Shown piece by piece: positions 11,725 to 23,329 of a DNA stretch of 64,000 nt (its first letter is position 1; each line of letters begins with the position of its first letter). Origin of the DNA: Miscanthus floridulus (taxonomy: Eukaryota; Streptophyta; Magnoliopsida; Poales; Poaceae); NCBI RefSeq assembly GCF_019320115.1, contig NC_089586.1:3062804-3126803 (forward strand). The letters run 5' to 3'. Below the pieces are notes generated by a model. That model did not search any database and was not told where the DNA came from. It saw nothing but the letters and a program-made list of their open reading frames with translations. Position numbers and translations under genes: made by a program.

Positions 11725-13659
11725 CTAGTACTCTTGGTTGATGGCCGCCGGCGACATCTAGACCTTGGTCCATTCCGCAACAAAATCAGCCAGTGCTTGG
11801 GACTTGATGGTCGTCCGAGGGGCATATGAAATGCCCTAACCCATCAGCTCAAGTGCCCACTTAGCGATTCTCCCTATGGCATCCTGGTTTTGAATCACCT
11901 CTCTCAGAGGGAAGGATGTCACAACCATCACCGGGTGTGACTCAAACTAGCGACGTAGCTTCCTCTTGGCTAAGTATACCTCGCTAATGAAGTATACAGG
12001 GTGCTACACTTTGAGGGCATGTCCCTCTTCCACCCGCTCTACCACTAGGGCGGCACTGACCACTTGCGTGTTGGCCGCGATGTAGAGCAGGAGTAGTTCT
12101 CCATCGGTCAGGGGGACTAGGATTAGGGCTTTCATTAGGATTTCCTTGACTTTGTCAAGGGCCTCCTAAGCCTTGGGAGTCCACGCAAACTGATTGGTCT
12201 TCTTCAGAAGTCGGTACAGCAGGAGGCCTCACTCGTCGAGGCATGAGATGAAATGGCTAAGCACAATGAGGCACCCCATGACTCGATGCACTCCATTTAG
12301 ATTCTAGATCGGACCCATCCTTGTGATGGCTGAGATCTTCTCCGGGTTGGCTTCGTTGCCGCGCTCGAAGATGATGAACCCAAGCAGCATACCCCTTAGG
12401 ACCCCAAAAATGCATTTTTTTAGGGTTGAGTTTGATGCCATTTGATCGTAGTTTTGTGAAGGTCTGCTCTAGGTCATCTATGAGCTGGTCAGTCCATTTG
12501 GACTTGACCCTGATGTCGTCTATGTAGGCCTTAATGGTTCGCCTGATGAGGTCTCCAAAACACTTGAGTATATATCGCTGGTATGTGGCTCCTGCATTTT
12601 TTAGACCAAAAGGCATCAGGACACAGCAAAACGACCCAAATGGGGTGATAAAAGAAGTCACGAGCGGGTCAGACTCTTTCATGGTGATCTAATGATACCC
12701 AGAGTAAGCATCAAGGAAGTAGAGGGTTTCGCACCCCGAGGTCGAGTAGACTACTTGATCTATATGTGGCAAAGGAAACGGATCCTTTGGACATGCCTTA
12801 TTGAGACTTGTGTAGTCAACACACATTCTCCATTTCCCATTCTTTTTTGTACAAGGATGGGATGGGCTAACCACTTGGGGTGATATACTTCCTTGATGAA
12901 TCTGACCACCAAAAGCTTTGTGATCTCTTCATCGATGGCCCTGCGCTTCACCTCGTCGAAGCGGCGTAGGCATTGTTTCATCAGTTTGGAGCCTGGCCTC
13001 ATCTTCAAGGTGTGCTCGGTGACTTCCCTTGGGATGACCGGCATGTCCGAGGGTTTCCACGTGAAGATATCTCTATTGGCGTAGAGGAGGTCGACGAGTG
13101 CGCTTTTCTATTTGGAGGAAAGCATGGTGCCGATGCGCACCACTTTGCCCTTAGAGCTACTAGGGTCTACGAGGACCTCCTTGATGCCCTCCATGGGCTC
13201 AAAGGATTTGGCCACCACTAGGAGTTAGGTGCCTCCTCAGTAGTCCCTTCCTTGATCACTGTGAGCTCCTTGGACGCGATGATTGCCAAGGCATGCTCGC
13301 AGCACTCAACCTCACACTCATAAGCACGCTGGAAGGTGGTGCCGATGATGATGACCCCACATGGGCCTAGCATCTTGAGCTTTAGGTAGGTGTAGTTGGG
13401 GATGGCCATAAACTTCGCGTAGCATGGTTGTCCTAGGATGGCATGGTAGGTCCGTGGAACCCAACCATCTTGAAGGTAAGGGTCTCCGTCCTATGGTTAG
13501 TCGGATCCCCAAAGGTGATGGGCAGGTCAATTTGCTTGAGCGGTATGGCTTTCTTCCCCGACACGATGCCGTGGAAAGGTGCTCTGGTCGGTCGAACACG
13601 CGACCGGTCGATGCCCATGGCATCAAGTGTCTTGGCATACATGATGTTGAGGCTGCTAC
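11725..13659 (-). pseudogene. Tat-lineage Ty3/gypsy pol (copy 1): protease to reverse transcriptase and RNase H
   Basis: Reading right to left there is a retropepsin-region block (LPITFGDPTNHRTETLTF, near 13430-13560; IPNYTYLKLKMLGPCGVI near 13340-13400). Then comes reverse transcriptase with RMCVDYTSLNKACPKDPFPLP (12790-12860), FLDAYSGYH, MPFGLKNAGATYQR (12580-12630) and the catalytic YIDD (about 12520), then decayed RNase H down to VAEWT-type sequence near 11770. MPFGLKNAGATYQR followed by a YIDD box and VKSK is the Tat/Ogre-type pattern. Frameshifts and stops split it into short frames. The integrase lies beyond the family B insertion at 11724. It is continuous with the gag portion at 16786-18782 once the solo LTR at 13660-16785 is removed. 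Confidence 0.88.
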
Positions 13660-16600
13660 TGTAACACCTTCGGTGTTACACTATAAATCATTTACTAAAA
13701 CATGTCATGAGCATCATGTTATGTGTTAATACTTATAATAAAGTGTGTAAATCAATTCCCGTAACTCAAAACGATCGGTAGAAATGGGAAACGAAAGTTG
13801 ATTTGATAGTTATGTTATATCACTTAGGGTGTAAAACCAATTTTTATCAAACAAAAATAATATAGAACATATATGCAACACTTAAATAAAGTTGAAAGTA
13901 CAAACTTTGTAGAAGACAATGAAATACTTGACATTGATAAATAATGTTGCTAGCTTATATCTCTAAGGGTTTGGAAATGCAACTAGAAATAGAAAGTCAT
14001 TCAACACTTAGAAGATTTCATGAACTTTTGGTGAGCTAGACCTTGTGATGTTTGGTAATTTTTGTATGGCAATCTGGTTAAGAAGTAGGGTAGTGTTATG
14101 GATTGTTTTAGTAGCCTTATGTACCCTCTAATGTATGGTGACAATGGTTTGGGTGTTTGGCCAACCGATTAGTTGATTTGGACATTTTAAAAAGTGTGCA
14201 TGGCACGTCCTTAGTCGGTTTCCTCGTGTAGGCGCGGTCACCGTGCCCCTGAGCCAACGTTGGCACACCGACCGTGCGTGCGCGCGCCTGGCCATGCTCG
14301 GCTAGCCACTGTGGCCAATAGCCCTAGTGCGCAGCTACCCCACCTCACTGTCGCGCTGCTACCGCCATAGTCCCATCGCGTGCTGCGTGCTGCCGCTGGC
14401 GCCGCTGCCGGTGCCACTAGGGCCACCCGTGTTCGCTCTGCTGTGCTGCACTGCTCCATGAGCCACCCACATCCAATGCCAACGCCACCGCACCGGTGTG
14501 CACGTGGGTGGTCGAGGACCATGCTATTGTAAAGGTGGGAGTTTGCGAGGGTTTTATTGCAAAGTCGTAATCTATTGAAATAGCGTACATAGTGTTAGTA
14601 GTATTATCGGAGAACGCGAGGGCGTTTTTGCAAGTTGGTCAGCACGCGCGGGCTATTTGCGCATGTGGGCCGTACCTACGCACGCGCTGTGCGGATGTGG
14701 GCCGCGCAGATGGGCCACGCAAGAATTGGTTTTCCGTTTTCCAGCAAATTAGCCAATGTTTTTCTAATTTAGTTTTGAGCTGATATTTGGAAAATTATAG
14801 TAAATTCTATAGGTCTCCAAAAATACTGAAACAAAATATGTTAGGTTCATAAAAATGTGATCTATCTGTTGATGTAGTTAGTTTACATTTATCTATGAGA
14901 ATGTTAGATTCATTAATTCATTTAGGAAAGCTTAGCATTATTTAGATTAATATTTGTAGGAATTTTTGTGGCAAATTGGTAATAGCTTGGACCATGAAAT
15001 TTTTATAGTAGGTTCATTGTATTATTATCAACCCACTGTAATTTTTGTAGCCTTGGAATATGTTGAGAAATATGGTAGCTAAGTACTTCTTGTTGTAGTA
15101 TATAGGAAATCATTAATAAGAGTAAGAAAATATTTTAGTTGCTAAATAGCACTTGTAGGCGAAACCCTGTTGGTTTGATGGGAATGATGATTAGCTTGGT
15201 ATCTTAGTCATTAGAGCTAGCTTAGTGGCTTAGTATATGTATTCTTACTTTAAGAACTGTTGTTGCCTTAATACTGAGTGTTGCATATCATTGCATGCAT
15301 GTAGAGAACGAGTTGGTGGAGTTCATGACTGTGGGCAAGCAGGAGTACAAGGAGGTGATTGAAGAGTATGAGGAGGAGATTCTCATACAGGAGGAGGTCC
15401 TAGAGCCACCACTGTTTTGAATAACCTAAGCTAACAATGTGCTTGCCCAAGGCAAGCCCTGGTGCATAGCCCTTATTTTGAATAATCACTGGAAATATAT
15501 ATATGATGTGCATTTACGTTATAGGAGTTATATTGAAACTACATGCATAGACATATCTACCTATGAGTCCAACTAGCTTAGGTTGAGTAGCTGCTATGCT
15601 TAGGTTTTTTGGTAGCATGAGTAACCTGCCATTACTCACAATAGGTGATTATTATTATCACTCTCGTGATAAAATGGTAAAAGAAAAAATGGAGACCAGG
15701 TAGGGATATGGTACAGGTATTGGTGGGTCTAAGAGGTTGTGTCCTGTGGCCAATGGAGCATAGCTTGGTTATACTATTTTCCCTGTTTATGTTGGTTAAG
15801 GACTGTCCATTGCATTGGGTTCTAGACAAGTCATAGACTTATTATCCTGAGCACATACTTGTTTATGGGAGCAAGGAAGGCTTGTTGCTCTCTTGTCATG
15901 GGTTCTGGCTCTTTCTAGATCGACTGATTGGAGGCGGGGATGGTGGAGGTCTAAGCATCGTACTGAGTCTAGGACTTGTGTGGGGGCTTGGAGTCCAAGT
16001 TTGGATGGGACATAGACCCCTTGATAGGAGAGTGGTGGGTTGGTCCTGCTTGTGCCTGGGATACAAGTGGGGCATGTGTTTTGGGGTACCTAGCAGGGCA
16101 CATTGACTCATGAATCGCTAGGTAATCTGATATGGCTTGTCTATAGTCTAGCACCATAGTAAAAACTGGAAGATGAAAGATGGTGAAATGGATCTGTTTG
16201 CTCAACTCTTGCTTGAAAGTAGAACAGGCACTTACATAGAATGGCTAGATAATGAACTAATCATGACTGCTAATAAGAAACATACATAAGGATCCACTAC
16301 TAGTAATGCTTTTTGTAAAAAGTAAACCTAACAACCCATAAAGCTTATCATATCCTTTGGAGTCGGGAAATTATTCCCACTAGTCGGGTAAGTCTTGCGA
16401 GTACATCATGTACTCAGGGTTTATTTAACCCTATTGTAGGTGTAGTTTGAAGAGTAGCCATTGTGTGGAGGATTCTTCTGGTGGGCATAGATGAATCCTT
16501 GTATTCTATCGTTAGATGTTTATTGTAATTTTGTTGTTTAAATTCTACACTCTAAACTTGGTACTGTAATAAGGTATTTCTAAGAACTCTGGTTGTATGA

Positions 16601-16785
16601 AATGGACTAAGTATTGTAAACTCGTTCTCATTATTGGATCCTAGAGGAAAACCATAGATTATTCGAGTTCTCCCTTGGGGTGTGCTCAATGGAATCTATC
16701 CGCTGTAGTTTGCTTTCGGGGTGCTTAGTGTCTGGTGGAAGATGAGCACCTCCGAAGGTGTGTTATTTTGGGTGATTCTACCACA
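13660..16785 (+). mobile_element. Solo LTR of family B Tekay-like element
   Basis: It starts TGTAACACC at 13660 and ends TCTACCACA at 16785, matching the start and end of the LTR at 7703-11724. It is flanked by GCTAC (13655-13659) and GCTGC (16786-16790), a 5-bp target duplication with one change. Removing it restores the Tat sequence seen uninterrupted at about 34550-34575. No internal region is present, so unequal recombination between two LTRs has deleted the rest. The GC-rich core is shortened compared with the other copy. Confidence 0.9.
15295..15420 (+). CDS. Conserved acidic mini-ORF inside family B solo LTR (41 aa)
   Basis: This is the homologue of the mini-ORF at 10408-10503. It starts MHVENELVEF, has KEVIEEYEEEILIQEEVLE in the middle and ends at a TGA. 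The peptide is very acidic. It is followed at 15449 by the same AAGGCAAGCCCTGGTGCATA block. The longer frame here suggests that the TAG in the other copy is a later CAG-to-TAG change. Function unknown. Confidence 0.4.
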   Translation: MHVENELVEFMTVGKQEYKEVIEEYEEEILIQEEVLEPPLF

Positions 16786-18782
16786 GCTGCCTCCATCCAT
16801 CAGCAACTTGGATGAGGCACTTCATGCCAATGATCAGGTCGACCATGAGCGGATACCTTCTCGGCTGTGGGATGCTATCCGAGTGGTCAGATCGGTCGAA
16901 GGTGATGGCAGACTCCAACCACTGAAGGAAAGAAAGCTTGGCTGGTTTGGCCACATAGACTTCACGACATGCGATCTTTTGGCAGCGCTTGGATTTATAG
17001 GTGGCTGTCCCACCGAAGATCACGAGGCAACCATCAGGGGTCATAAAGCCACCATCCTTCCCCTTGGCATCGTCTGCCACTAGCTCAGGCTTCTTTCTCT
17101 GGTTCCCATTGTTGGAGCCGCTGGACAGGAACCGCTTCATGAGGGCATAGTCCTTGGACAAGTGCTTGATGGGGAAGGCATGGTTCGAGCATGGCCCCTC
17201 AAGTAGCTTCTTGAAGTGGTCAGGAGCATTCTCGGTGGGTGCTCAACCACCTTTTCGCTCGGCAGCGGCCATGAGCGAGTCCCCATGCTGCTGCTTGTTA
17301 TTCTTCTTATTCATATGGTTAGAGGGGGCCATTGCCGGCATCCTTGTCCTGCCTTGCTTTGCCTTTGGAGAAATAAAAAATCGCTCTGACTGGCTCCTTG
17401 CCTGAGACATAGCTGGTCATGATGTCAAGGAGCTCCTTGGTGGTTTGAAGGCCCTTACGTCCAAGCTTATGGACCAAGGACTCACAAGTGGTCTTAGACA
17501 TGAAGGCTCCAATGACATCAGCATTGGCGACATTAGGCAACTCATTGCATTGCCTAGAGAAGCATCGGATATAGTCTTTTTGGACTTTTGTCAATAATTT
17601 TTTAAATCCCAGGGGTTCCTAGGGCATGTGTAGGTGCCCTAGAAGTTTCCCACAATGATCTCCTTCAAGTCTGCCCATATTTGAATCTGGGTGAGCAGAA
17701 GGTGCTCCAGCCATGTTCACACTGAATTGGCTAGGAACAAGGGGAGGTTGCGGATAATGAAGTAATCAATATCTGCACTGCCAGCTTGACAAGCAAGCTA
17801 GTAGTCCTCGAGTCACAAGCTAGGGTTCGTCTCCCTAGAGTACATCGAGACATTGGTCGGTGGTCGATATCACGGCGGGAAAGCCACGTTGAAGATGTGC
17901 CGGGTGAAAGCCTAGGGCCCTGGTAGATCATGGCTCGAGCTCCAATCTTCGTCGCTGTCGTAGCGCCTGCTGTGACAAGGATGGTAGCCATGGCTAGAAT
18001 CCTCTCTCTTGCACCCCTTCCGCGCCTACGGGCATCCAAAGTGTTGCGTATGTCACGCATGGGGCCAATACGCTCATGCACCGGGACCATGGCAAGTCCC
18101 CCGCAATCACGTGGCGCCTGGTGGACAGACACATCCTGGCCATGTTGCTCAAGCAGCGTGTGGATCTCATGGTGGGCCTAATGATTTTCATGTGTCACGA
18201 GCTCTAGGAGCCTTCGGAGTAGGCTGTCGTGCCAGCTATGTTCTAACTTGTGTGGGCAAAGCGTGGGAGGCCTCTGTCATCCTCGACAATCCTCTAGCTT
18301 ACGTCGTAGGCGATGGCGCATGCGTGACCACCATCCTGGTGGTGCTCGATGTCGCGTTCAAGCTCCGCGTGCTCCTGCTCTAGCTGGAGGCGCGCATCTT
18401 TGAGCTCCTGATGACGTGCCCCTAGCTATTCCACCTACATGAGGGGAAGGGCCCCCGTATCTTCTTTGACTTCATTGTCGAAGTCATTCGGTGGGGTAAC
18501 CCCTCCTTCATGGATGCTTTTGACATGTCCTTCGGCGGTACCTGCCATAAAACATTCTCATGATGGGTGATGGCTCCCCCTACTAGAGTTAGAGTCAGAG
18601 ATCGACTCTAAATCTCCCACGAGAATGTCATCGAAAGACACCATGACATAATCAGCCATTCCCACAAATTCATCATCTGTGGGAGGCGGGCACATGCGTT
18701 GTACCGTGAGGTGACCAATGGTCCTTGTGGCATTACATAGACCAAGTAGGAACACTATTGGGGTGACCCGGGTGAGATATTT
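16786..18782 (-). pseudogene. Tat-lineage gag (copy 1), broken
   Basis: Read right to left it gives an N-terminal part (NATRTIGHL, PPTDDEFVGM near 18650-18720), a linker, the capsid-like block (YIRCFSRQCNELPNVANADVIGAF and TTKELLDIMTSYVSG, 17400-17590), then a basic stretch with the KKPELVADD region near 17050-17100. This is the usual Tat gag order. Several frameshifts and stops are present. A homologous stretch in copy 2 at 34515-36965 aligns throughout. The right edge is cut by the LTR insertion at 18783-21805; the left edge is cut by the solo LTR at 13660-16785. Confidence 0.85.
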
Positions 18783-21700
18783 TGTAGCACCCGGTTTTAA
18801 GGACAAAACCAGATACACACCATATGTGAGCCTAGGAAGTCAAATCTCACATATAGCTACAAATAAGGGTAATATCAAAAGACAATGCTCAATATATAAC
18901 AAACTTAGTATAGAGGATATAACCTTCAACAACAAACAGCGGAAAGACAACTCTGATCTTTAGGTGAAGACTCCAACTCCATGGGGACAACGGACTGGTT
19001 GATCACAAGCCTAATTCCATCAAACTCTAGCAATCTGGTACCCATCCAGGATTTTTCCAAAGTATTGAAAAAGTAAAGCAAGCGTAAGTACATGTCGTAC
19101 TCAACAAATATAACATGGGGTTCATGAGGCTCAAAAAGGCTGACACTGGTTCAACTACGATTAGCTTTTAATGTGTCGTGATTTTAGCAATTGAGTAGCA
19201 ATAAGTTTATTCACAAACACACATAAACACATGATTAGGTAAACATGAATAATGAATAGCATAAATAGTAATCATTAGTGAGCATCTTCATCATCAGTAT
19301 CATCCGAGTTCATCATCTATTCTGTAAGGGTCCAAGGCCGCTCGTGACCGTGAGCACGACTGATATGCTAGTTTTACACTCTATAGAGGTTGTACACTTT
19401 CACTATGAGTCATGATTTACCCTTTTGCCCGAGGTGGTCAATCTCTCAACCCACTACCAAGGAAGGTTGGCAGGGTTCAATATGAAGCCTTTCAAAGGTT
19501 CATCTAATTAGTTAGGGCCGCTAAGGATTCTCCATCAACTAGTAAGATCCCTCCCCCAAGGGGTGACTAAGGAAACCAAAGTGCACTCCTTTGGTAGGAC
19601 AAAATCAAACCAATCAGAGACCCTCTTATGCCATAAAGGTAACCACTAACAAGCTAGAAAAGGTCCTCATACTTGACTAAAGCTAGAGCCATATAGCCCT
19701 CATAGTTATACTATAAGTCCCAGTTGATCGCTTATAGATAAGTCCTTAGAGAGAGGAATCTAGAGCACCATAAAAACAACCCAATGCTCTAGCCTCCTTG
19801 TTCCGTGTTGCTAAAAAGAACCTTTTAGTGTTTATTGCATATACCATTAGTCAAGTTACAAGATCATGGCTTTAGTTGAGCACTAGCATCATACTACCCA
19901 ATGCAATACCCCATAGGTGACAAGGAATCTAGGATATTAAATAGCTAGGAAAATTACTGTGGTTGCCAAGGTAGACACATGCATATGATTAAATTATTAA
20001 AGTGAATAGGACAACAAGGATGATCCCATGCTATACTATCCTTAAACTCTAATCCTTCTTTAAGTCCAAAACTTCAAAGGAACTCCTTCTTGATCAACAC
20101 GTAAAGCTCACCAACTGGACATGATAATAAAGCACCACACAAGCATCCATGCAAACATACACCAAGCAAACAATAGAACTAAATCAGAATAGTACACCAA
20201 ACATATGAAGTAGTGAGTGACAAGGTTTTAAAGATGTTCTACACTTTGCTACGAACACACAGGTACGAAAAACACTCTAATTGGAGCTATAACAAAGAAG
20301 TTATGAATTAAACAAGATTTCCTTTAATAAAATAATAGATTAAATCTAACCTCAAATTTCAAAAGTTGAAAATATATTTACCAGTAGCTTGAACATGTAG
20401 ATTGCTCAATAATGAATCTAACACAGCTTGAACGGATCAAATCAGAGTTAAAACAGAGAAGTTATGGCCTAAAGAAAATAGTGGCAAAATTGTAAATAGA
20501 TGGATCTTCTATTTTGAATTAAAATAAATAAAAATTGGAATTTTGAATGTAGAGTGGAAAATTGGAGTTATATAATTCAAAAGCTGAGGGTCTCTTTAGC
20601 AAAATTGCCGACCAAAACGGTATCTTCTAGCCTGGGCCATTGATCTTAGATCAAGCGGTGCAGATTAGATGGGCGGAGATGAGTGAGGAAACGGCCACCG
20701 AAACAGTAGGGCTAGCACAGTGGAGCCATGGCCGGTGACCGTAGAGCTCGTCGGCGTTCTTGGAGAAGAGCCTAGGCCAAAATAGTGTGAAGCAAGAGCA
20801 CCAGAAGAAAGAGGAAGTGAAGGCAAGCTCACCTAGGGGGTTATCATCGGCGGTGGAGGCACGTAAGAGGCGCAATGCCAGATAGGTGGTCGGCGAGCAC
20901 GGTAGCTAGGTTTCTATGGTGGCGCTACAAGCTCTAATAGAGCTATGGCTGCACTAAGGGTTATACAGGGGAAGCAGTGCGGTGTGGGCTTGGTATTTAA
21001 GGCCAGGGAGACATGGGGCGCACGGCACGACATAGAGGCGGGATGGACATGGACTCTGGTGCGGTGGAGAGATTCTAGGAAGGGAATGACTAAAGGTGGA
21101 AGACGATGTCGCGCTGACACGCGAGACCTATCTATTAGTGACACCAAGCAAAACAGAGGAGAGTGCAGATGATATGGTGCTGGGCTAGCCCACGAGAGAA
21201 GCGCGAGGAAGTAGATGGGCCACGCGGAGAGGAGAGCTAAAGCAGCCGTGGGGAAGAGAAGGGCCATGTGAGGCCTATCTGTTAGTGACACCAAGCAAAA
21301 CAGAGGAGAGTGCAGATGATATGGTGCTGGGCTGGCCCACGAGAGAAGCGCGAGGAAGTAGATGGGCCACGCGGAGAGGAGAGCTAAAGCGGCTGTGGGG
21401 AAGAGGGGAATACCGTGTGGGCCTCAGCTTGGGGTGGGCTACGGGGAAAAGGAAAAGGCTGGCGAGCGCACTGAGCTATGGAGGAGAGAGGAAGCAGGCC
21501 ACGCGGGGGAAAAGGGCTAGGCCACTTGGGCCAAAAGCCAAGAAAGGAAAAACTTCCTCCTTTTTTTCCCAAGCATTTTCCAAACTCATTTTCAAAAGCA
21601 ATTCAAATAATTTTAAATTTAAGACAAAGTCACACATTCCAATAAATCCAATGCACCAACATGTATGCACAAACAAGTTGCTAAACCTTATAATCAATTT

Positions 21701-21805
21701 TAATTTAATGAAAAGATTTGTTTTCCTATATTTTTATGAACACATAAATACAAAATTACATCATTTTAACTCTATTTCAAAAAGAGCAAATTTTAGGGTG
21801 TTACA
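18783..21805 (-). mobile_element. Solo LTR, long Tekay-like type, minus orientation (family C)
   Basis: On the minus strand it starts TGTAACACCC at 21805 and ends GGGTGCTACA at 18783. It is flanked by TATTT (18778-18782) and TATTC (21806-21810), a target duplication with one change. The uninterrupted Tat homologue at about 36550-36570 shows the empty site. The layout resembles the other long LTRs (AT-rich arms, GC-rich core at about 20640-21540), but I could not match it closely to families A or B. A 147-bp tandem duplication lies in its core. No coding function is claimed. Confidence 0.85.
21123..21418. repeat. 147-bp tandem duplication inside family C solo LTR
   Basis: The segment starting CCTATCTATTAGTGACACC at 21127 recurs at 21274 as CCTATCTGTTAGTGACACC, an offset of 147 bases. 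Only a handful of substitutions separate the units over most of their length, so the duplication is young compared with the decayed elements around it. Confidence 0.9.
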
Positions 21806-22214
21806 TATTCTGAGGATAGTGGCTCCCCTCTGGCAAGCTACATCATGACGTTGACGCGGGAGAAGGTGAGGCAGTGCACATCATCCTGGGATGGTCGAGG
21901 TCCTAGGAAGGCATCGAGCTGATGCCCCAGCCACCCATAATCGAAGCAGAAGAGCTGGTCGCTTTTGGGGACACGGGCCTCCAGTGTGCGCAACTGCAAC
22001 TTCTCGAGGGCCTTGACAGTTGTGTCGAGGCCGGTGGAGCAGAGAAGTTGGATGGGGGCAGGAGCCTACGCTAGCTCTCCCTCCATGGCGATGATGAAGT
22101 CTAGGCTCCCAAAGCACATGTGTGCGCCCAGAACCCAACCAACGTCGCGGCTACCCATCCATGGCCTATTGTGGATGACAAGACACGCAAAAGGCCCCTT
22201 CCTAACATGCCAAC
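21806..22214 (-). other. Tat copy 1 leader and primer-binding region
   Basis: This is the segment between the gag start and the adjacent LTR on the minus strand. It matches copy 2 at about 36570-36965 (the same GAAGCxGAxGAGxTGGTC and GGCCCCT blocks). Next to the LTR edge the minus strand reads AGTTGGC followed by a T, the place where the tRNA primer-binding site of this element type lies. The N-terminal gag codons probably start here, but no single open frame remains. Confidence 0.6.
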
Positions 22215-23308
22215 TATTGGTGTTTCGAATCACCGGCTAGTAAATTTCTAGTCTACGCATCTGACCTAGATGGTTGTGCTTGGAGGACACAAGGATTTAT
22301 ACTGGTTTAGGTGGAATGACCCTACGTCTAGTCTACTGCTGCTCGTATTACCAGCACTTGGTTTTTAGTATAGGTTACAAATGGGCAAGAGAGTGAGAAG
22401 GTCCCAAGTCTTTGGTGAAAAGAGTGAGTCCAGTTTAGCTCTTCATCTACCGTCGAATGCCTAAGCCCTCAGTCGCTCAGATGTGTTAGATGTGTCTTAG
22501 AGTTCCCCCTCCATGGGGTGCCTTGCTTCCCCTTTTATGGATGAAGGGGAAGATGCAGGTTACATCGGAGAGAGAGAGAGAGAGACGAGGAGAGGAAGGC
22601 TTCTAGGATTGCAACGTCTTCCATCTTCTTTATGTGGGTCCAGCCAGCCCTATAGATGACGACAGGGATGGCTCCACGTCATGGCCCTATTCATCACTGA
22701 CGCCGTATGCGAGCATCGTCAGCCAGTCATGGTGCTCCATTCTGGCCTAGCAAATAGTATGGCTCATTGACATCTCCGCCTAAGGCCATACGGGGAGTAG
22801 GTAGTATAGCATCGGCACGCTCGATGCTATTGGTGACATGCGTCCTTAGATGAGGCCCGTCGTGGCCATAGGTCATGTCAAGACGCGCCTGCTCCCCTTC
22901 TGGCATCAGAAGTTTACCCCTAGACTCATACTTTTAGACCCATAGTGGTTGGGGCAGTAGGGACCTTCATCAGGCGAGGGGGAGCCTACGCCCTCAGCGG
23001 TCAGACGAGATGGAGTTAATGCTCTCGAGGTCGGATGAGGTGGAGTCCACGCCCTCAGGGTCGGACATGATGGGGCTCTCGCCCGAGGGGTCGAGCATGA
23101 TGGGGCTCTCACCCGAGGGGTTGGGTGAGATGGAGCCCACACCCTTGGGTCGGGTGACCCAGATCCCATATCCTTGAGGTCAGGTGAGACAGAGCATGTG
23201 CCCTCGGGGCTAGGCGAGACCAAGATACGCTCTTGACCATCTGAGGGAGTTAGCATTTGCCGCCATTAGCTTCCTTCTTCCGAGGATCCCTGATACTGAT
23301 ACCCAACA
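22215..23308 (-). mobile_element. Tat LTR shared by two internal regions (about 1.09 kb)
   Basis: On the plus strand it runs from TATTGGTGTTTC (22215) to TACCCAACA (23308). The homologous LTR at 36966-37965 runs from TGTCGGTGTTTC to TACCCGGCA, so minus-strand ends are TG and CA. Both contain the GGATTTATACTGGTTT/C block, a short GA-rich run (22571-22590) and an array of 30-bp repeats. Its left side abuts a leader region (copy 1) and its right side abuts the 3' end of copy 2. Confidence 0.85.
22972..23225. repeat. 30-bp tandem array in Tat LTR, about nine units
   Basis: Degenerate 30-bp units, each beginning GGTC or similar and containing a GAxxxxGAGCCCACxCCCTCGG-like core, run head to tail. 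The other Tat LTR has about six units at 37716-37907. Confidence 0.8.
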
Positions 23309-23329
23309 CTACCAGATCAAGTTACATCA

